A DNA stretch of 64,000 bases from Oscillospiraceae bacterium. Lineage in GTDB: Bacteria > Bacillota > Clostridia > Oscillospirales > Ruminococcaceae. Made by a program: the position numbers and the translations under genes. Under the pieces are notes generated by a model. That model had not been told where the DNA came from, ran no database searches, and saw only the letters and a program-made list of their open reading frames with translations. Position 1 is the stretch's first letter. Every line of letters begins with the position of its first letter. Location: the NCBI GenBank assembly GCA_021200565.1, contig JAJQGJ010000017.1, positions 28,282 through 92,281 on the forward strand, written 5' to 3'. Positions 8,677 to 17,244 of this stretch are shown here, one piece after another.

Positions 8677-11157
8677 TTATTCACGGTTTGTAATCAGCCC
8701 GAGCAGTCCGGAAGCTATTGGTACTGCAGCTGCAAAAAGAAGTGACCAAACCATCTCTGACAGCATCAGCGGCGTCGTCTCCATAGCGACAGATAAGAAC
8801 GGAAGATAGATGCACAGTGCAGTTACTCCTGCAGAAACAAGCGCTGCCAGTATCAGTGATAGATTTTCAAAAGGATTCATCCTGAATACCGATTTTCTCT
8901 CGCTTCTGCACTCGAAAACATGGATAAGCTGGCTTGCAATCAATGTCACTAATGCGCAGGTTCTTGCAGTCTCAAGAGTACAGCCTAAGTACAATGAGTA
9001 TGCAAAGCATCCGAGTGTGCAAAGCCCTATCAGAATTCCTCTTATCGTAATCCTTCCGAGAAGTCCTCCGCTGAAAAAGCTTCCGGAAAATTCTGACGGC
9101 TTCATTCTGAGTATCTCTTTCTCGCTCTTTTCAAGACTCAGAGCCATTGCAGGAAGTCCGTCAGTCACCAGATTCACAAGAAGTATCTGTGTCGGAAGCA
9201 AAACAACCGGCATCCCGAGAACGATTGAGAGGAACATAACCATAACTTCGCCAATGTTACAGGAAATCAGGTATCTTACGAATTTGCGGATATTCATGTA
9301 AACCGTTCTGCCTTGCTTTACTGCTTCGCAGATGGTCGATAGATTGTCGTCAAGAAGGACCATGTCAGCCGCTTGCTTGCACGCCTCCGAGCCGTTCTTT
9401 CCGATTGCGATTCCAATATCCGCCTCCTTGACAGCAGGAGCATCGTTGACTCCGTCACCGGTCATTGCGACGACATTGCCTTTCCTTTTGAAAGATCTGA
9501 CGATTCTTAACTTATCGCTTGGGTCAACTCTCGCAAAAATAGCAACTTTTGAAATTACTTTGTCGAGTTCCCTCTCACTAAGCTTGTCGAGCTCCTCTTT
9601 TGAAATGACCAGATCTCCACGCCGTAGTATTCCGACTTCCTTAGCAACCGCTTCAGCAGTAAGCTTGTGGTCTCCTGTAATCATAACTGTCCTTATTCCG
9701 GCTCTCCGGAGTTCGTTTACTGACTTTTTAGCTTCCGCTCTCGGAGCATCAAGCATGCCCATAAGCCCCAGAAAAACCTCGTAGCCGGTCTTCTCATCTG
9801 TAAAGGTAAACGCCATGACACGAAGTGCTTGCTTGGCATAGTCATCAACTACCTGATATAAATCTCGCTTTCGCTCACTTGTCATCGGAGCAATACCGGA
9901 TTCAGTATATATCAAGCGGCAGGTTTTGAGAATTACATCTGGTGCGCCCTTTGAATAAGTTCTTATGCCGTTATTGTCCGATACAGTAACGCTCATCCGC
10001 TTGGTTTCACTGTCAAACGGAATTTCAGAGAGCCTTGTCTGATCGCCTTTCAGAATTCCAAACTTCTTTGCAGCAGCCAGGAGAGCAACTTCCGTAGGGT
10101 CACCGGCGTCATCACTGGCATTATTGCAAAGAACCGAACATCTGAAAAGCTCTTTCAGACAGTTATCAGCATCCGGATTGTCTGTAATGGCATATTCCTT
10201 GTCAGCGGTTCTTATCCTGGTAACACTCATCTTATTTTCTGTAAGGGTGCCGGTTTTGTCGGTGCAGATGACATTTGCACAGCTCAATGTCTCTACAGAG
10301 TGAAGCCGCCTGACAAGAGCATTTCTCTTCATCATTCGTCTGACAGCAAGAGCAAGAGCAATAGTGACAGCCGCTGGAAGACCCTCCGGAATTGCAGCGA
10401 TTGCAATAGTTATGCCTGTCATAAGCATGTCAAAAATCGGCTCGCCTCGCAATATCCCAGCTATGACAACAAGGATGCAGACGCCGGCACATATCAGACA
10501 AAGCGTTTTTCCAAGAGAACCGAGCTTTTTCTGAAGAGGCGTTTCCTGAGAACCAGCCTCGTCAATAAGTGAAGAAACCTGTCCCATTTTTGTCTGCATA
10601 CCGGTATGCTCGCATTGTATAACGGCGTTGCCTCGTGTTACCGAGCTTCCCATAAAAACTGAATCGTTTGAGTCGTCTTTTCTTATTGCCTCAGATTCGC
10701 CCGTCAGTATAGATTCGTTGCACCAGAGCCCGTTAGAACGGAGAATTCTTCCGTCACACGGTACTTGGTCTCCGGCTTCGATAAGAATTATGTCATCCGG
10801 AACTATAAGCGAAGCGTCAATAACCTTTTCTTTGCCATCCCTGATAACCCTCGCAGTTGGTGCTGTCAGCTTTTCAAGTGCTTCCATCGTTCGTTCTGTC
10901 CTGTATTCCTGAACAAATCCAAGAATAGCGTTCATCAGAACGATGAGTATGATAGTAACGGCATCATAAATCTCGCCCATGAAAGCCGAGATAACCGTCG
11001 CACCGAGGAGCACCATGACCATGATGTCCTTGAATTGCGACAGGAATATCCCGACCGGGTTCTTTTTGTTTTTTGACTTAAGGCGGTTGTAGCCGTATTC
11101 ACGTAGCCTTTTCTCAGCCTCCGCTTCACCGAGCCCGCCAAAATTGTTTTCCTGCAT
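8677..11157 (-). CDS. Calcium-type P-type ATPase (P2A, SERCA/PMR1-like)
   Basis: An 826-residue cation pump. It contains the cation-transporter N-domain (GLGEAEAEKRLREYGYNRL), the phosphorylation site Asp300 in DKTGTLTENK, the PEGLPAAV motif in M4 that supplies Ca2+ ligands in P2A pumps, the nucleotide-binding KGAPDVIL segment, and MTGDGVNDAPAVK. About ten membrane helices are expected, and the hydrophobic C-terminal block ends in GLITNRE. It would export Ca2+ (or Mn2+) from the cytoplasm using ATP. The start is ATG 11157 with GGAAGGGAG seven bases upstream. That Shine-Dalgarno sequence lies in the 3' arm of a perfect 8-bp leader hairpin, so translation may be controlled. It lies downstream of the flavin reductase gene on the same strand. 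Confidence 0.92.
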   Translation of the reverse strand: MQENNFGGLGEAEAEKRLREYGYNRLKSKNKKNPVGIFLSQFKDIMVMVLLGATVISAFMGEIYDAVTIILIVLMNAILGFVQEYRTERTMEALEKLTAPTARVIRDGKEKVIDASLIVPDDIILIEAGDQVPCDGRILRSNGLWCNESILTGESEAIRKDDSNDSVFMGSSVTRGNAVIQCEHTGMQTKMGQVSSLIDEAGSQETPLQKKLGSLGKTLCLICAGVCILVVIAGILRGEPIFDMLMTGITIAIAAIPEGLPAAVTIALALAVRRMMKRNALVRRLHSVETLSCANVICTDKTGTLTENKMSVTRIRTADKEYAITDNPDADNCLKELFRCSVLCNNASDDAGDPTEVALLAAAKKFGILKGDQTRLSEIPFDSETKRMSVTVSDNNGIRTYSKGAPDVILKTCRLIYTESGIAPMTSERKRDLYQVVDDYAKQALRVMAFTFTDEKTGYEVFLGLMGMLDAPRAEAKKSVNELRRAGIRTVMITGDHKLTAEAVAKEVGILRRGDLVISKEELDKLSERELDKVISKVAIFARVDPSDKLRIVRSFKRKGNVVAMTGDGVNDAPAVKEADIGIAIGKNGSEACKQAADMVLLDDNLSTICEAVKQGRTVYMNIRKFVRYLISCNIGEVMVMFLSIVLGMPVVLLPTQILLVNLVTDGLPAMALSLEKSEKEILRMKPSEFSGSFFSGGLLGRITIRGILIGLCTLGCFAYSLYLGCTLETARTCALVTLIASQLIHVFECRSERKSVFRMNPFENLSLILAALVSAGVTALCIYLPFLSVAMETTPLMLSEMVWSLLFAAAVPIASGLLGLITNRE

Positions 11158-11162
11158 GATAA

Positions 11163-11209
11163 AGCTCCCTTCCGAAACTCGTCCTAAGATGAGTTTATGA
11201 TAGGGAGCT
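11163..11209 (-). promoter_or_regulatory. Leader hairpin that buries the ATPase ribosome binding site
   Basis: On the minus-strand RNA, AGCTCCCT (11209-11202) pairs perfectly with AGGGAGCT (11170-11163), which is the Shine-Dalgarno sequence of the ATPase gene. A nested AAACTC/GAGTTT stem (11196-11191 with 11180-11175) extends the structure. No U tract follows, so this is not a terminator. A translational switch is inferred; no known riboswitch consensus such as yybP-ykoY is visible. Confidence 0.55.
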
Positions 11210-11226
11210 GTGTTTTAGAATTGATT

Positions 11227-11730
11227 TCAGTCAGCCTTATAAGCCTTGACTATTTCTCCAATATACATCGTGTGAAGATCCATTTGCGGATAGTTGTTCT
11301 TGAGCACGTCTTTATCGATAAACGAGTCCTCTGTGAATTTCTGTGCAAAGAGCTTTCTGCATACGAGGACAAGATTTGCTTCTTCAAACGTGACTGTTCC
11401 GTCAGTGAATAGTGGAGTGATACCAGCCTCCTTCGGCTTGTCGTGGTCTCTTCCGGAAACTCGTCCGCAGAGTCCGAGGGCTTTCTTGTAGCCATCCGGG
11501 AAGAAACTGAGAGTGAAGTACTCGTTTCCATCGACAAACTGCTTTGTGTATCTCTGAGGTCTTATATAGCAGGTTGCAACTTCCTTGCCCCAGAGTATTC
11601 CGACTCCGCCCCAGGAGGCGGTCATTGTGTTGAATCCACTTTCATTTCCAGCCGAGATAAGGCACCAGTCGTTGCCAATTCTCTCGAATGGGTTGAAAGT
11701 GAGACTTCCTATATTGAATTCTTTCAGCAT
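11227..11730 (-). CDS. Flavin reductase family protein (flavoredoxin-like)
   Basis: About 167 residues. The N-terminal MLKEFNIGSLTFNPFERIG is followed by the FMN-binding split-barrel signature GFNTMTASWGGVGILWGKE and IRPQRYTKQFV, as in flavin reductase/flavoredoxin-like proteins of clostridia. It binds FMN and would act in electron transfer or as an FMN:NAD(P)H reductase; the partner is not known. The ATG at 11730 is favoured over ATG 11739 because the AAAGG site abuts the latter but lies nine bases from the former. It lies between prs and the Ca2+ ATPase on the minus strand, with 36 and 69 bp gaps. Confidence 0.85.
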   Translation of the reverse strand: MLKEFNIGSLTFNPFERIGNDWCLISAGNESGFNTMTASWGGVGILWGKEVATCYIRPQRYTKQFVDGNEYFTLSFFPDGYKKALGLCGRVSGRDHDKPKEAGITPLFTDGTVTFEEANLVLVCRKLFAQKFTEDSFIDKDVLKNNYPQMDLHTMYIGEIVKAYKAD

Positions 11731-11775
11731 CAGAATCATCCTTTCTAAAATATATTCAAGATACTTTATGCCTGA

Positions 11776-12927
11776 TTACTTTGCTCTATGCTCCTTGATA
11801 AGGCTTTGGATCTTCTCATGCGGATCGATAATCGAGCTTACCGACATGTCATGGTTGAGTGCTGTGATGAAGTAGGAAACATACTTAGAACAGTCAACGA
11901 CATGATACCACTCTTTCTTGAGAAGTTCTTCTGGAGCATAGGTCAGGTTGGTTCCGAATACTCCGTCGATGACGCCATCACGATGAGCCTTGTCCATCTC
12001 GTCGTAGCCTTTGGTGAAGATGCAGTAGGTCGCATAGGTGAATATTCTCTTGGCGTGTCTCTTTTTGAGGTCATAAGCAACCTCAATCATAGACTTTCCA
12101 GAGGAGATGATGTCGTCTGCAATGAAGATGTCCATTCCGGTGACGTCGTTTCCTAGATATTCGTGAGCTTCAATCTTGTTGACGCCGTCGATAACCTGGC
12201 TGACGTCTCTGCGCTTGTAGAACATTCCAAGCGTAACCTTAAGCTCAGACGAATAGTGCATATTCCGATTCATTCCGCCCTCATCGGGTGATACAATCAT
12301 GAAATGCTCCTTGTCGACAATCAGGTCCGGAAATGCCTTGAAGAGAGCCTTCAGAGCCTGATACGATGGAACTATATTGTCAAATCCCATCAGAGGCACA
12401 GCATTCATGACTCTTGGGTCATGGGCGTCGAACGTGAGGACATTCTCAACTCCGATGTTCTGGAGCTCCTGAAGCATGCAAGCAGCGTCAAGAGATTCTC
12501 TGCCGTTACGCCTGTGCTGTCTGCCGCCGTAGAGAAGCGGCATGATTACATTGACTCTGTGCGCCTTTCCTCCCGCCGCCTGAATCAATCGTTTTAAGTC
12601 CTGGAAGTGATCATCGGGGGATTTGCGGTTTTCATATCCGAAATAGGGATATGTGCAGGAGTAGTTTCCAACATCGCATACGAAGAAAAGGTCGTAACCT
12701 CTGATTGTCTCGTAGATGAATCCCTTAGCGTCGCCGGACTGGAATCTTGGACAGCTTGACGGAATGAGGAAGGTGTCAACGTCTCTTCCGGCTTGTCTTG
12801 CCCAAGTCACGAGATAATCATTGATCTTCTCTCCGAGCTCTTTGGCGTTGTCCATTGCGATAATACCGAGTGGAGCTACACTGAGCTCGGGGTTGAAGAT
12901 TTGCGAGGTCTTTTTTAACATTGTCAT
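11776..12927 (-). CDS. prs: Ribose-phosphate pyrophosphokinase, long clostridial form
   Basis: A 383-residue member of the PRPP synthetase family, longer than the usual ~315 residues, as seen in some Clostridia. It shows SPDEGGMNRN and a PRPP-binding loop ADDIISSGKSMIEVA around residues 268-282, where the classical enzyme has a DDxxDTGGT-like loop. The C-terminus KYVSYFITALNHDMSVSSI is characteristic of this longer subgroup. The reaction is ribose 5-phosphate + ATP to PRPP, which feeds nucleotide, His and Trp synthesis. The altered loop leaves a small chance that this is a paralogue with a different role. The ATG at 12927 follows TGGAGG at nine bases. It lies after the potABCD operon, separated by a likely terminator. 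Confidence 0.88.
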   Translation of the reverse strand: MTMLKKTSQIFNPELSVAPLGIIAMDNAKELGEKINDYLVTWARQAGRDVDTFLIPSSCPRFQSGDAKGFIYETIRGYDLFFVCDVGNYSCTYPYFGYENRKSPDDHFQDLKRLIQAAGGKAHRVNVIMPLLYGGRQHRRNGRESLDAACMLQELQNIGVENVLTFDAHDPRVMNAVPLMGFDNIVPSYQALKALFKAFPDLIVDKEHFMIVSPDEGGMNRNMHYSSELKVTLGMFYKRRDVSQVIDGVNKIEAHEYLGNDVTGMDIFIADDIISSGKSMIEVAYDLKKRHAKRIFTYATYCIFTKGYDEMDKAHRDGVIDGVFGTNLTYAPEELLKKEWYHVVDCSKYVSYFITALNHDMSVSSIIDPHEKIQSLIKEHRAK

Positions 12928-12983
12928 TGAATCATGCCTCCATATTGTATTTTGAATAATAGTGTGTTGGGTTGCTTTATTCT

Positions 12984-13008
12984 AAAATCTACAGATTCGA
13001 TCTGCAGA
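12984..13008 (-). terminator. Probable terminator of the potABCD operon
   Basis: On the minus strand, TCTGCAGAT / ATCTGTAGA (one G-T pair) closes a 3-nt loop and is followed by TTTT. It lies seven bases after the potD stop and before prs. The T run is short, so moderate confidence. Confidence 0.55.
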
Positions 13009-13014
13009 CTTTAT

Positions 13015-14250
13015 CTACAGATGATCGGAGTGCTTTTTTCTTGCACGTCTGACGTTGACAAATACCGTCGCAGCCAGCATGGCAATAAGGAAAATGGGAA
13101 CGAGCCATGGATTGGTTCCGTCAATCTTTAGCTGATTCCAGAGAGTCTGCATAAGCTCGCTTGCCTCTTCGGAGAGATTCACGAACACCTCTGTATGCTC
13201 TGTAAGATATTCATCCGACGGATATTGCAGAGGATTGTTTTTCACGTCGTCGTCCAAAAGCTCATACGCCGCTTGATTCGGGGTTGAATAGCCGGTGTAT
13301 TCGCAGTTGGCAAGAGCAACCTCAGCTTCGCAGAGGAAGTTTATATACATCTCCGCCGCTTCTTTGTTCTGAGCGGTTGTCGGAATGCAGATAGCATCGA
13401 CAAACTGGTTTGTCCCCTCGATGGGAATGCAGTAGGTTAGGTCTTCGTTTTCAGCCATCATGGTGACAGCGTCACCGGAGTAGTAGGGAGCGATGGCGGC
13501 GGAACCGCCTTCCGTCTTGTCAAAGATTTCGTCCATTACGTACGCCTGAACCAGAGATTTCTGATCCTTCAGGAGAAGCGCCGCTTCCTGAAGCTCAAGC
13601 TCATCCTCGGTGTTCTGAGAGTACCCCAGGTATGTCAATGCGATGCCAAAGGCATCACGGGGATTGTTGAACATGAGAATATTTCCGGAGTAGCTTTCAT
13701 CCCAGAGAGACGCCCAGGAGGTTATCTCCTCGTCAACCATCGAGGTGTTGTAAATGATAACGACCATTCCCCATAAGTAGGGAACCGAGTACTCGTTTGT
13801 CGGATCATATTCAGGATACAGAAAAGTCTCCATTATGTTCCCAAGATTCGGAATATTGTCGAAGTCGAGTTTCTGGACAAGCCCCTCATCTATCATCTTT
13901 GAAATCATGTAGTCGCTCGGAACGATGATGTCATACTCTGCACTGCCAGACTGAATCTTTGAATAAAGGGTTTCGTTGCTGGCGAATGTAGTGTAGTTGA
14001 CCTCAATTCCTGTGAGTGCTTCAAAAGCTTCGTTTACGTCGAGCATGTCCGACTCATTGAGACACATATACTCGCCCCAGTTTGCGACGTTGAGTATCAC
14101 GTCCTGTCCCATGAAGCGTGTGTAGTCGTAGTCGGAAAGAAGCTCTTCGTCGAGCTCAGAATATGCACCGTAAGCGTTGCCCGAAGAGCATCCGCAAAGT
14201 GAAAGCGCAAGAACAAGAAATGCCGTAAGAAAAGCAAACAGTTTTCTCAT
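13015..14250 (-). CDS. potD: Spermidine/putrescine-binding lipoprotein PotD
   Basis: 411 residues. The signal peptide ends in a lipobox-like LCGC (Cys21 most likely lipidated). The mature protein has the periplasmic-binding-protein fold of PotD/PotF: VANWGEYMCLNESDMLDVNEAFEAL is split over the start of the domain, followed by DIIVPSDYMISKM and YNTSMVDE. It would capture polyamines and deliver them to PotBC. Oddly, the C-terminus carries an extra hydrophobic helix, WLVPIFLIAMLAATVFV, followed by a basic tail RRARKKHSDHL, predicting a second membrane anchor that most PotD proteins lack. The start overlaps the potC stop (ATGA). Last gene of the operon. Confidence 0.92.
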   Translation of the reverse strand: MRKLFAFLTAFLVLALSLCGCSSGNAYGAYSELDEELLSDYDYTRFMGQDVILNVANWGEYMCLNESDMLDVNEAFEALTGIEVNYTTFASNETLYSKIQSGSAEYDIIVPSDYMISKMIDEGLVQKLDFDNIPNLGNIMETFLYPEYDPTNEYSVPYLWGMVVIIYNTSMVDEEITSWASLWDESYSGNILMFNNPRDAFGIALTYLGYSQNTEDELELQEAALLLKDQKSLVQAYVMDEIFDKTEGGSAAIAPYYSGDAVTMMAENEDLTYCIPIEGTNQFVDAICIPTTAQNKEAAEMYINFLCEAEVALANCEYTGYSTPNQAAYELLDDDVKNNPLQYPSDEYLTEHTEVFVNLSEEASELMQTLWNQLKIDGTNPWLVPIFLIAMLAATVFVNVRRARKKHSDHL

Positions 14251-15074
14251 ACCATGCTCTCCTTCCTCTGAGCGGCACGGAACTGCTCCTGTTCACGTCT
14301 CAGCTTGCGATTGTCGAGTATGTTTTTCGTTATGAGAATAATGCAGATGACTAAGAATATAATTGCCGACAGAGCATTGATCTCAGGCGAAACCTTAAGT
14401 CTTGTCATCGACTCGATTGTGATGGAAAGTGTCTGCACATTCGTGCCGGATGTGAAGTAGCTGACAACGAAGTCGTCAATCGAGTAGGTGACGCTCATCA
14501 GAAATCCGGTGAAGATTCCGGGCATAATTTCCGGAATCACAACCTTGAAGAACGCCTGACGCTGGTTGCATCCAAGATCCTGAGCGGCTTCCACTAGGCT
14601 CGGATTCATGCCTCTCAGCTTCGGGAGAACACTGTAGATGACATAAGGTACGTCAAACGAGATGTGCGACAGTATAAGAGAAGCAAATCCGAACTGGAAA
14701 CCGAACGAGGTTCTGAAAATCTGGAATAGAAGCATGAGCGAGACACCCATTATGATCTCAGGGCTGACAACGGGTATATATGTCAGGTTCATGAGAACGG
14801 TTTTCGAGGTCTTTTTCATACTGTTGATGCCCAGAGCTGCAGTGGTTCCTAAGATTGTTGCAAAAATCGATGCTGCAAGAGCAATTATAACGGTGTTCCG
14901 AAGAGATGTGAGTATCGTCTCATTGTGGAACAGCTTGACATACCAGTCGAGTGTAAAACCTGTCCAGTTGGAACGGGATTTTGAAACGTTGAATGAGAAT
15001 ACAATCAGAACGAGAATCGGAAGGTACAGAAACAGGTACAGGGCGTACATGTATATCTTGGAGAACTTTTTCAT
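14247..15074 (-). CDS. potC: Polyamine ABC transporter permease PotC
   Basis: A 275-residue membrane protein with about six helices and the binding-protein-dependent permease EAA loop EAAQDLGCNQRQAFFKVVIPEI. It opens MKKFSKIYMYALYLFLYLPI, typical of PotC/PotI. It forms the channel with PotB and couples to PotA. Its ATG overlaps the potB stop and its own stop overlaps potD, so the cistrons are translationally coupled. Confidence 0.93.
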   Translation of the reverse strand: MKKFSKIYMYALYLFLYLPILVLIVFSFNVSKSRSNWTGFTLDWYVKLFHNETILTSLRNTVIIALAASIFATILGTTAALGINSMKKTSKTVLMNLTYIPVVSPEIIMGVSLMLLFQIFRTSFGFQFGFASLILSHISFDVPYVIYSVLPKLRGMNPSLVEAAQDLGCNQRQAFFKVVIPEIMPGIFTGFLMSVTYSIDDFVVSYFTSGTNVQTLSITIESMTRLKVSPEINALSAIIFLVICIILITKNILDNRKLRREQEQFRAAQRKESMV

Positions 15075-15880
15075 AGCATAGCCTCCTCTTCCGAGCCAAA
15101 CTGATTAAAGAGACTCATAAGGAAAATTACGACTATCATAAGAACCAACGCCATAGCTGAGCCAAGGTGTGGGTTATAGGAGGTTCCCAAAAACTGCGAT
15201 TCGATTATGTCGCCGATAAGGTCGCTTGTACCTCCGCCGAGCATTCTGGAAATTACGAATGTCGAAACGCTCGGGATAAAAACAGCGATGATGCCAGAAT
15301 TGATTCCGGGCATTGAAAGAGGCAAAATAACCCTTCTTACGAGGTTGAAGTTGTTGGCGCCTAAGTCTCTTGCTGCCTCGATAACGCTTGAATCAATCTT
15401 GACCATTACCGAATAGAGCGGCAGAATCATAAACGGTAGATAATTGTATACCATGCCGAGTATTACTGCGCCGCCGTTATTTATAAGGTTCAACGGACCG
15501 ATTCCAAACAGCCCTAAAAACTTGTTGATAAGACCGTTTGATTCCAAAAGTGTCATCCATGCGTAGGTTCTTAAGATGAAGTTTGTCCACATCGGGACCA
15601 TTATTAAAACTATAAGCGAGGATTGATTAAACGACTTTGCTCGGGAGATGATGTATGCTGCGGGAAAGGCTAAAACAAGACAGATGACCGTTGCGATTAT
15701 GGCGAAGAGTATTGAGCGGAAAAGAACCGCCATATAGTCCGACATGTCGAACAGGTTCTGAAGCGTAAAGCCACCGTCAGAATCGGTAAGAGCGAATCCG
15801 ATTACAAGTCCCAGGGGAATTATCGTGAAGATTAAGACCCATACAGCGTATGGTACAGCGAAAACCTTTGATACCTTCAT
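15071..15880 (-). CDS. potB: Polyamine ABC transporter permease PotB
   Basis: About 269 residues from the ATG at 15880, which follows GAGG and lies just after the potA stop; a longer upstream frame lies within potA and lacks support. It has six hydrophobic helices and the EAA loop EAARDLGANNFNLVRRVILPL. It begins MKVSKVFAVPYAVWVLIF and is the partner channel subunit of PotC. Confidence 0.93.
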   Translation of the reverse strand: MKVSKVFAVPYAVWVLIFTIIPLGLVIGFALTDSDGGFTLQNLFDMSDYMAVLFRSILFAIIATVICLVLAFPAAYIISRAKSFNQSSLIVLIMVPMWTNFILRTYAWMTLLESNGLINKFLGLFGIGPLNLINNGGAVILGMVYNYLPFMILPLYSVMVKIDSSVIEAARDLGANNFNLVRRVILPLSMPGINSGIIAVFIPSVSTFVISRMLGGGTSDLIGDIIESQFLGTSYNPHLGSAMALVLMIVVIFLMSLFNQFGSEEEAML

Positions 15881-15884
15881 CGGT

Positions 15885-16928
15885 TTATGCCTCTGACTTG
15901 TGCATGATATGTATGTCCATCGGAGTAACATTCATGCCGATAATCGCTCCTGCCTCCTCGCTCTGAGTGGAGTGTATTTTCCATTTGTAGCCGAGAGCGT
16001 CGACGCCTATTTCGTAGTGAACGCCTTTGAAGATGCAGCTTTCAACTACACCGACGATAGCTCCCTGGTACTGCGGAACAACCTTGATGTCTTCCGGTCT
16101 TATGACGACGTCGACAAGCTCGTCAGGGGCAAAGCCCTGATCAACGCAGGAGAATTCCTTGCCGGCGAACTCGACCAGAAAGTCACGTCTCATTATTCCG
16201 TCTATGATGTTTGATTCGCCGATGAAGTCGGCAACGAAGGCGTTTGCAGGCTCGTTATAGATGTCCTGCGGCGTGCCTATCTGCTGAATACAGCCGTCTC
16301 TCATTACGACAACCGTGTCACTCATGGTGAGGGCTTCCTCCTGGTCATGTGTGACATAGATAAATGTAATCTCAAGTTCACGCTGCATTCTCTTAAGCTC
16401 TATCTGCATTTCCTTTCGGAGCTTAAGATCCAATGCGCCCAGTGGTTCATCAAGAAGTAAAACCTTCGGGCGATTGACGAGAGCTCTGGCGATGGCAATT
16501 CTTTGCTGTTGTCCGCCGGAAAGTGAATTGACCGAGCGTTTCTCAAAGCCTTGCATGTTCACAAGCTCAAGCATCTCTCCGACACGAGTCGCAATTTCTT
16601 TCTCAGGAAGCTTTTTGATCCTCAGACCGAAAGCGATGTTGTCGTAGATATTCAAATGGGGGAAAAGTGCGTACTTCTGGAAGACAGTGTTGACCTCACG
16701 CTTGTGGGGTGGGAGGTTGTTAATCTTCACGCCGTTAAAAAATAGCTCACCGCTTGCCATTTCGGCAAAGCCACCGATGATCCGGAGCGTTGTGGTCTTT
16801 CCACATCCTGACGGACCTAAGAGTGTTACGAATTGCTTGTCCACTATGTCGAGGTTGATGCTTTTGAGCACCTGAATCCCGTCATACTCGACAACAGCAT
16901 TTCGTATGCTGATGATAGTATTTTTCAA
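15885..16928 (-). CDS. potA: Polyamine ABC transporter ATPase PotA
   Basis: 347 residues. The ABC nucleotide-binding domain has Walker [10 protein letters not shown] (38-46), signature LSGGQQQR (135-142) and Walker B LLLDE (156-160), followed by a C-terminal TOBE-type regulatory domain ([11 protein letters not shown]). It energises PotBCD polyamine import. The start is TTG at 16928: the preceding in-frame codon is a TAA stop, and AGGAG lies 13 bases upstream, longer than ideal, which may lower expression. First gene of the operon. Confidence 0.93.
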   Translation of the reverse strand: MKNTIISIRNAVVEYDGIQVLKSINLDIVDKQFVTLLGPSGCGKTTTLRIIGGFAEMASGELFFNGVKINNLPPHKREVNTVFQKYALFPHLNIYDNIAFGLRIKKLPEKEIATRVGEMLELVNMQGFEKRSVNSLSGGQQQRIAIARALVNRPKVLLLDEPLGALDLKLRKEMQIELKRMQRELEITFIYVTHDQEEALTMSDTVVVMRDGCIQQIGTPQDIYNEPANAFVADFIGESNIIDGIMRRDFLVEFAGKEFSCVDQGFAPDELVDVVIRPEDIKVVPQYQGAIVGVVESCIFKGVHYEIGVDALGYKWKIHSTQSEEAGAIIGMNVTPMDIHIMHKSEA

Positions 16929-16996
16929 TTACAATCTTTGTCTCCTTGTTTTAAACAATTTTTTCGGCAGCATGATACCCCATAATGCCACTTTTC

Positions 16997-17025
16997 ATTA
17001 TATAGCAAATTCAGCCCGTTTACAA
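16997..17025 (-). promoter_or_regulatory. Sigma-A promoter of potABCD
   Basis: On the minus strand TTGTAA (17025-17020) and TATAAT (17002-16997) are spaced by 17 bp. The transcript would have a leader of about 60 bases before the potA TTG. No operator or riboswitch is recognised in it. Confidence 0.7.
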
Positions 17026-17143
17026 TAATAAAATTATAAATATTTCTGCAATTATGATAGGATTTTTTTAGCCTTTTTTCGACAACATCAATATCAACCG
17101 ACCGAAATCCAAAAAAATCTTCATGTTCACGCAAAAATAGGCA

Positions 17144-17172
17144 TTGAATTGCGCAGGGAAATGTTATATAAT
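17144..17172 (+). promoter_or_regulatory. Sigma-A promoter of the murD-dnaE run
   Basis: TTGAAT (17144-17149) and a perfect TATAAT (17167-17172) with a 17-bp spacer, about 70 bp before the murD ATG. The rest of 16929-17244 is AT-rich and holds only this and the divergent pot promoter. Confidence 0.7.
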
Positions 17173-17244
17173 ATTATAGGCTGAAAATGTATAGTGACAT
17201 ACTGTGTGCTAGCCTCAGCAAAAGAAATCGAAAGGCGTGAATAT

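Noticed and set aside
11158..11226. yybP-ykoY manganese riboswitch before the P-type ATPase
   Set aside because: The conserved loop sequences and length are absent; only a simple ribosome-site hairpin is present.
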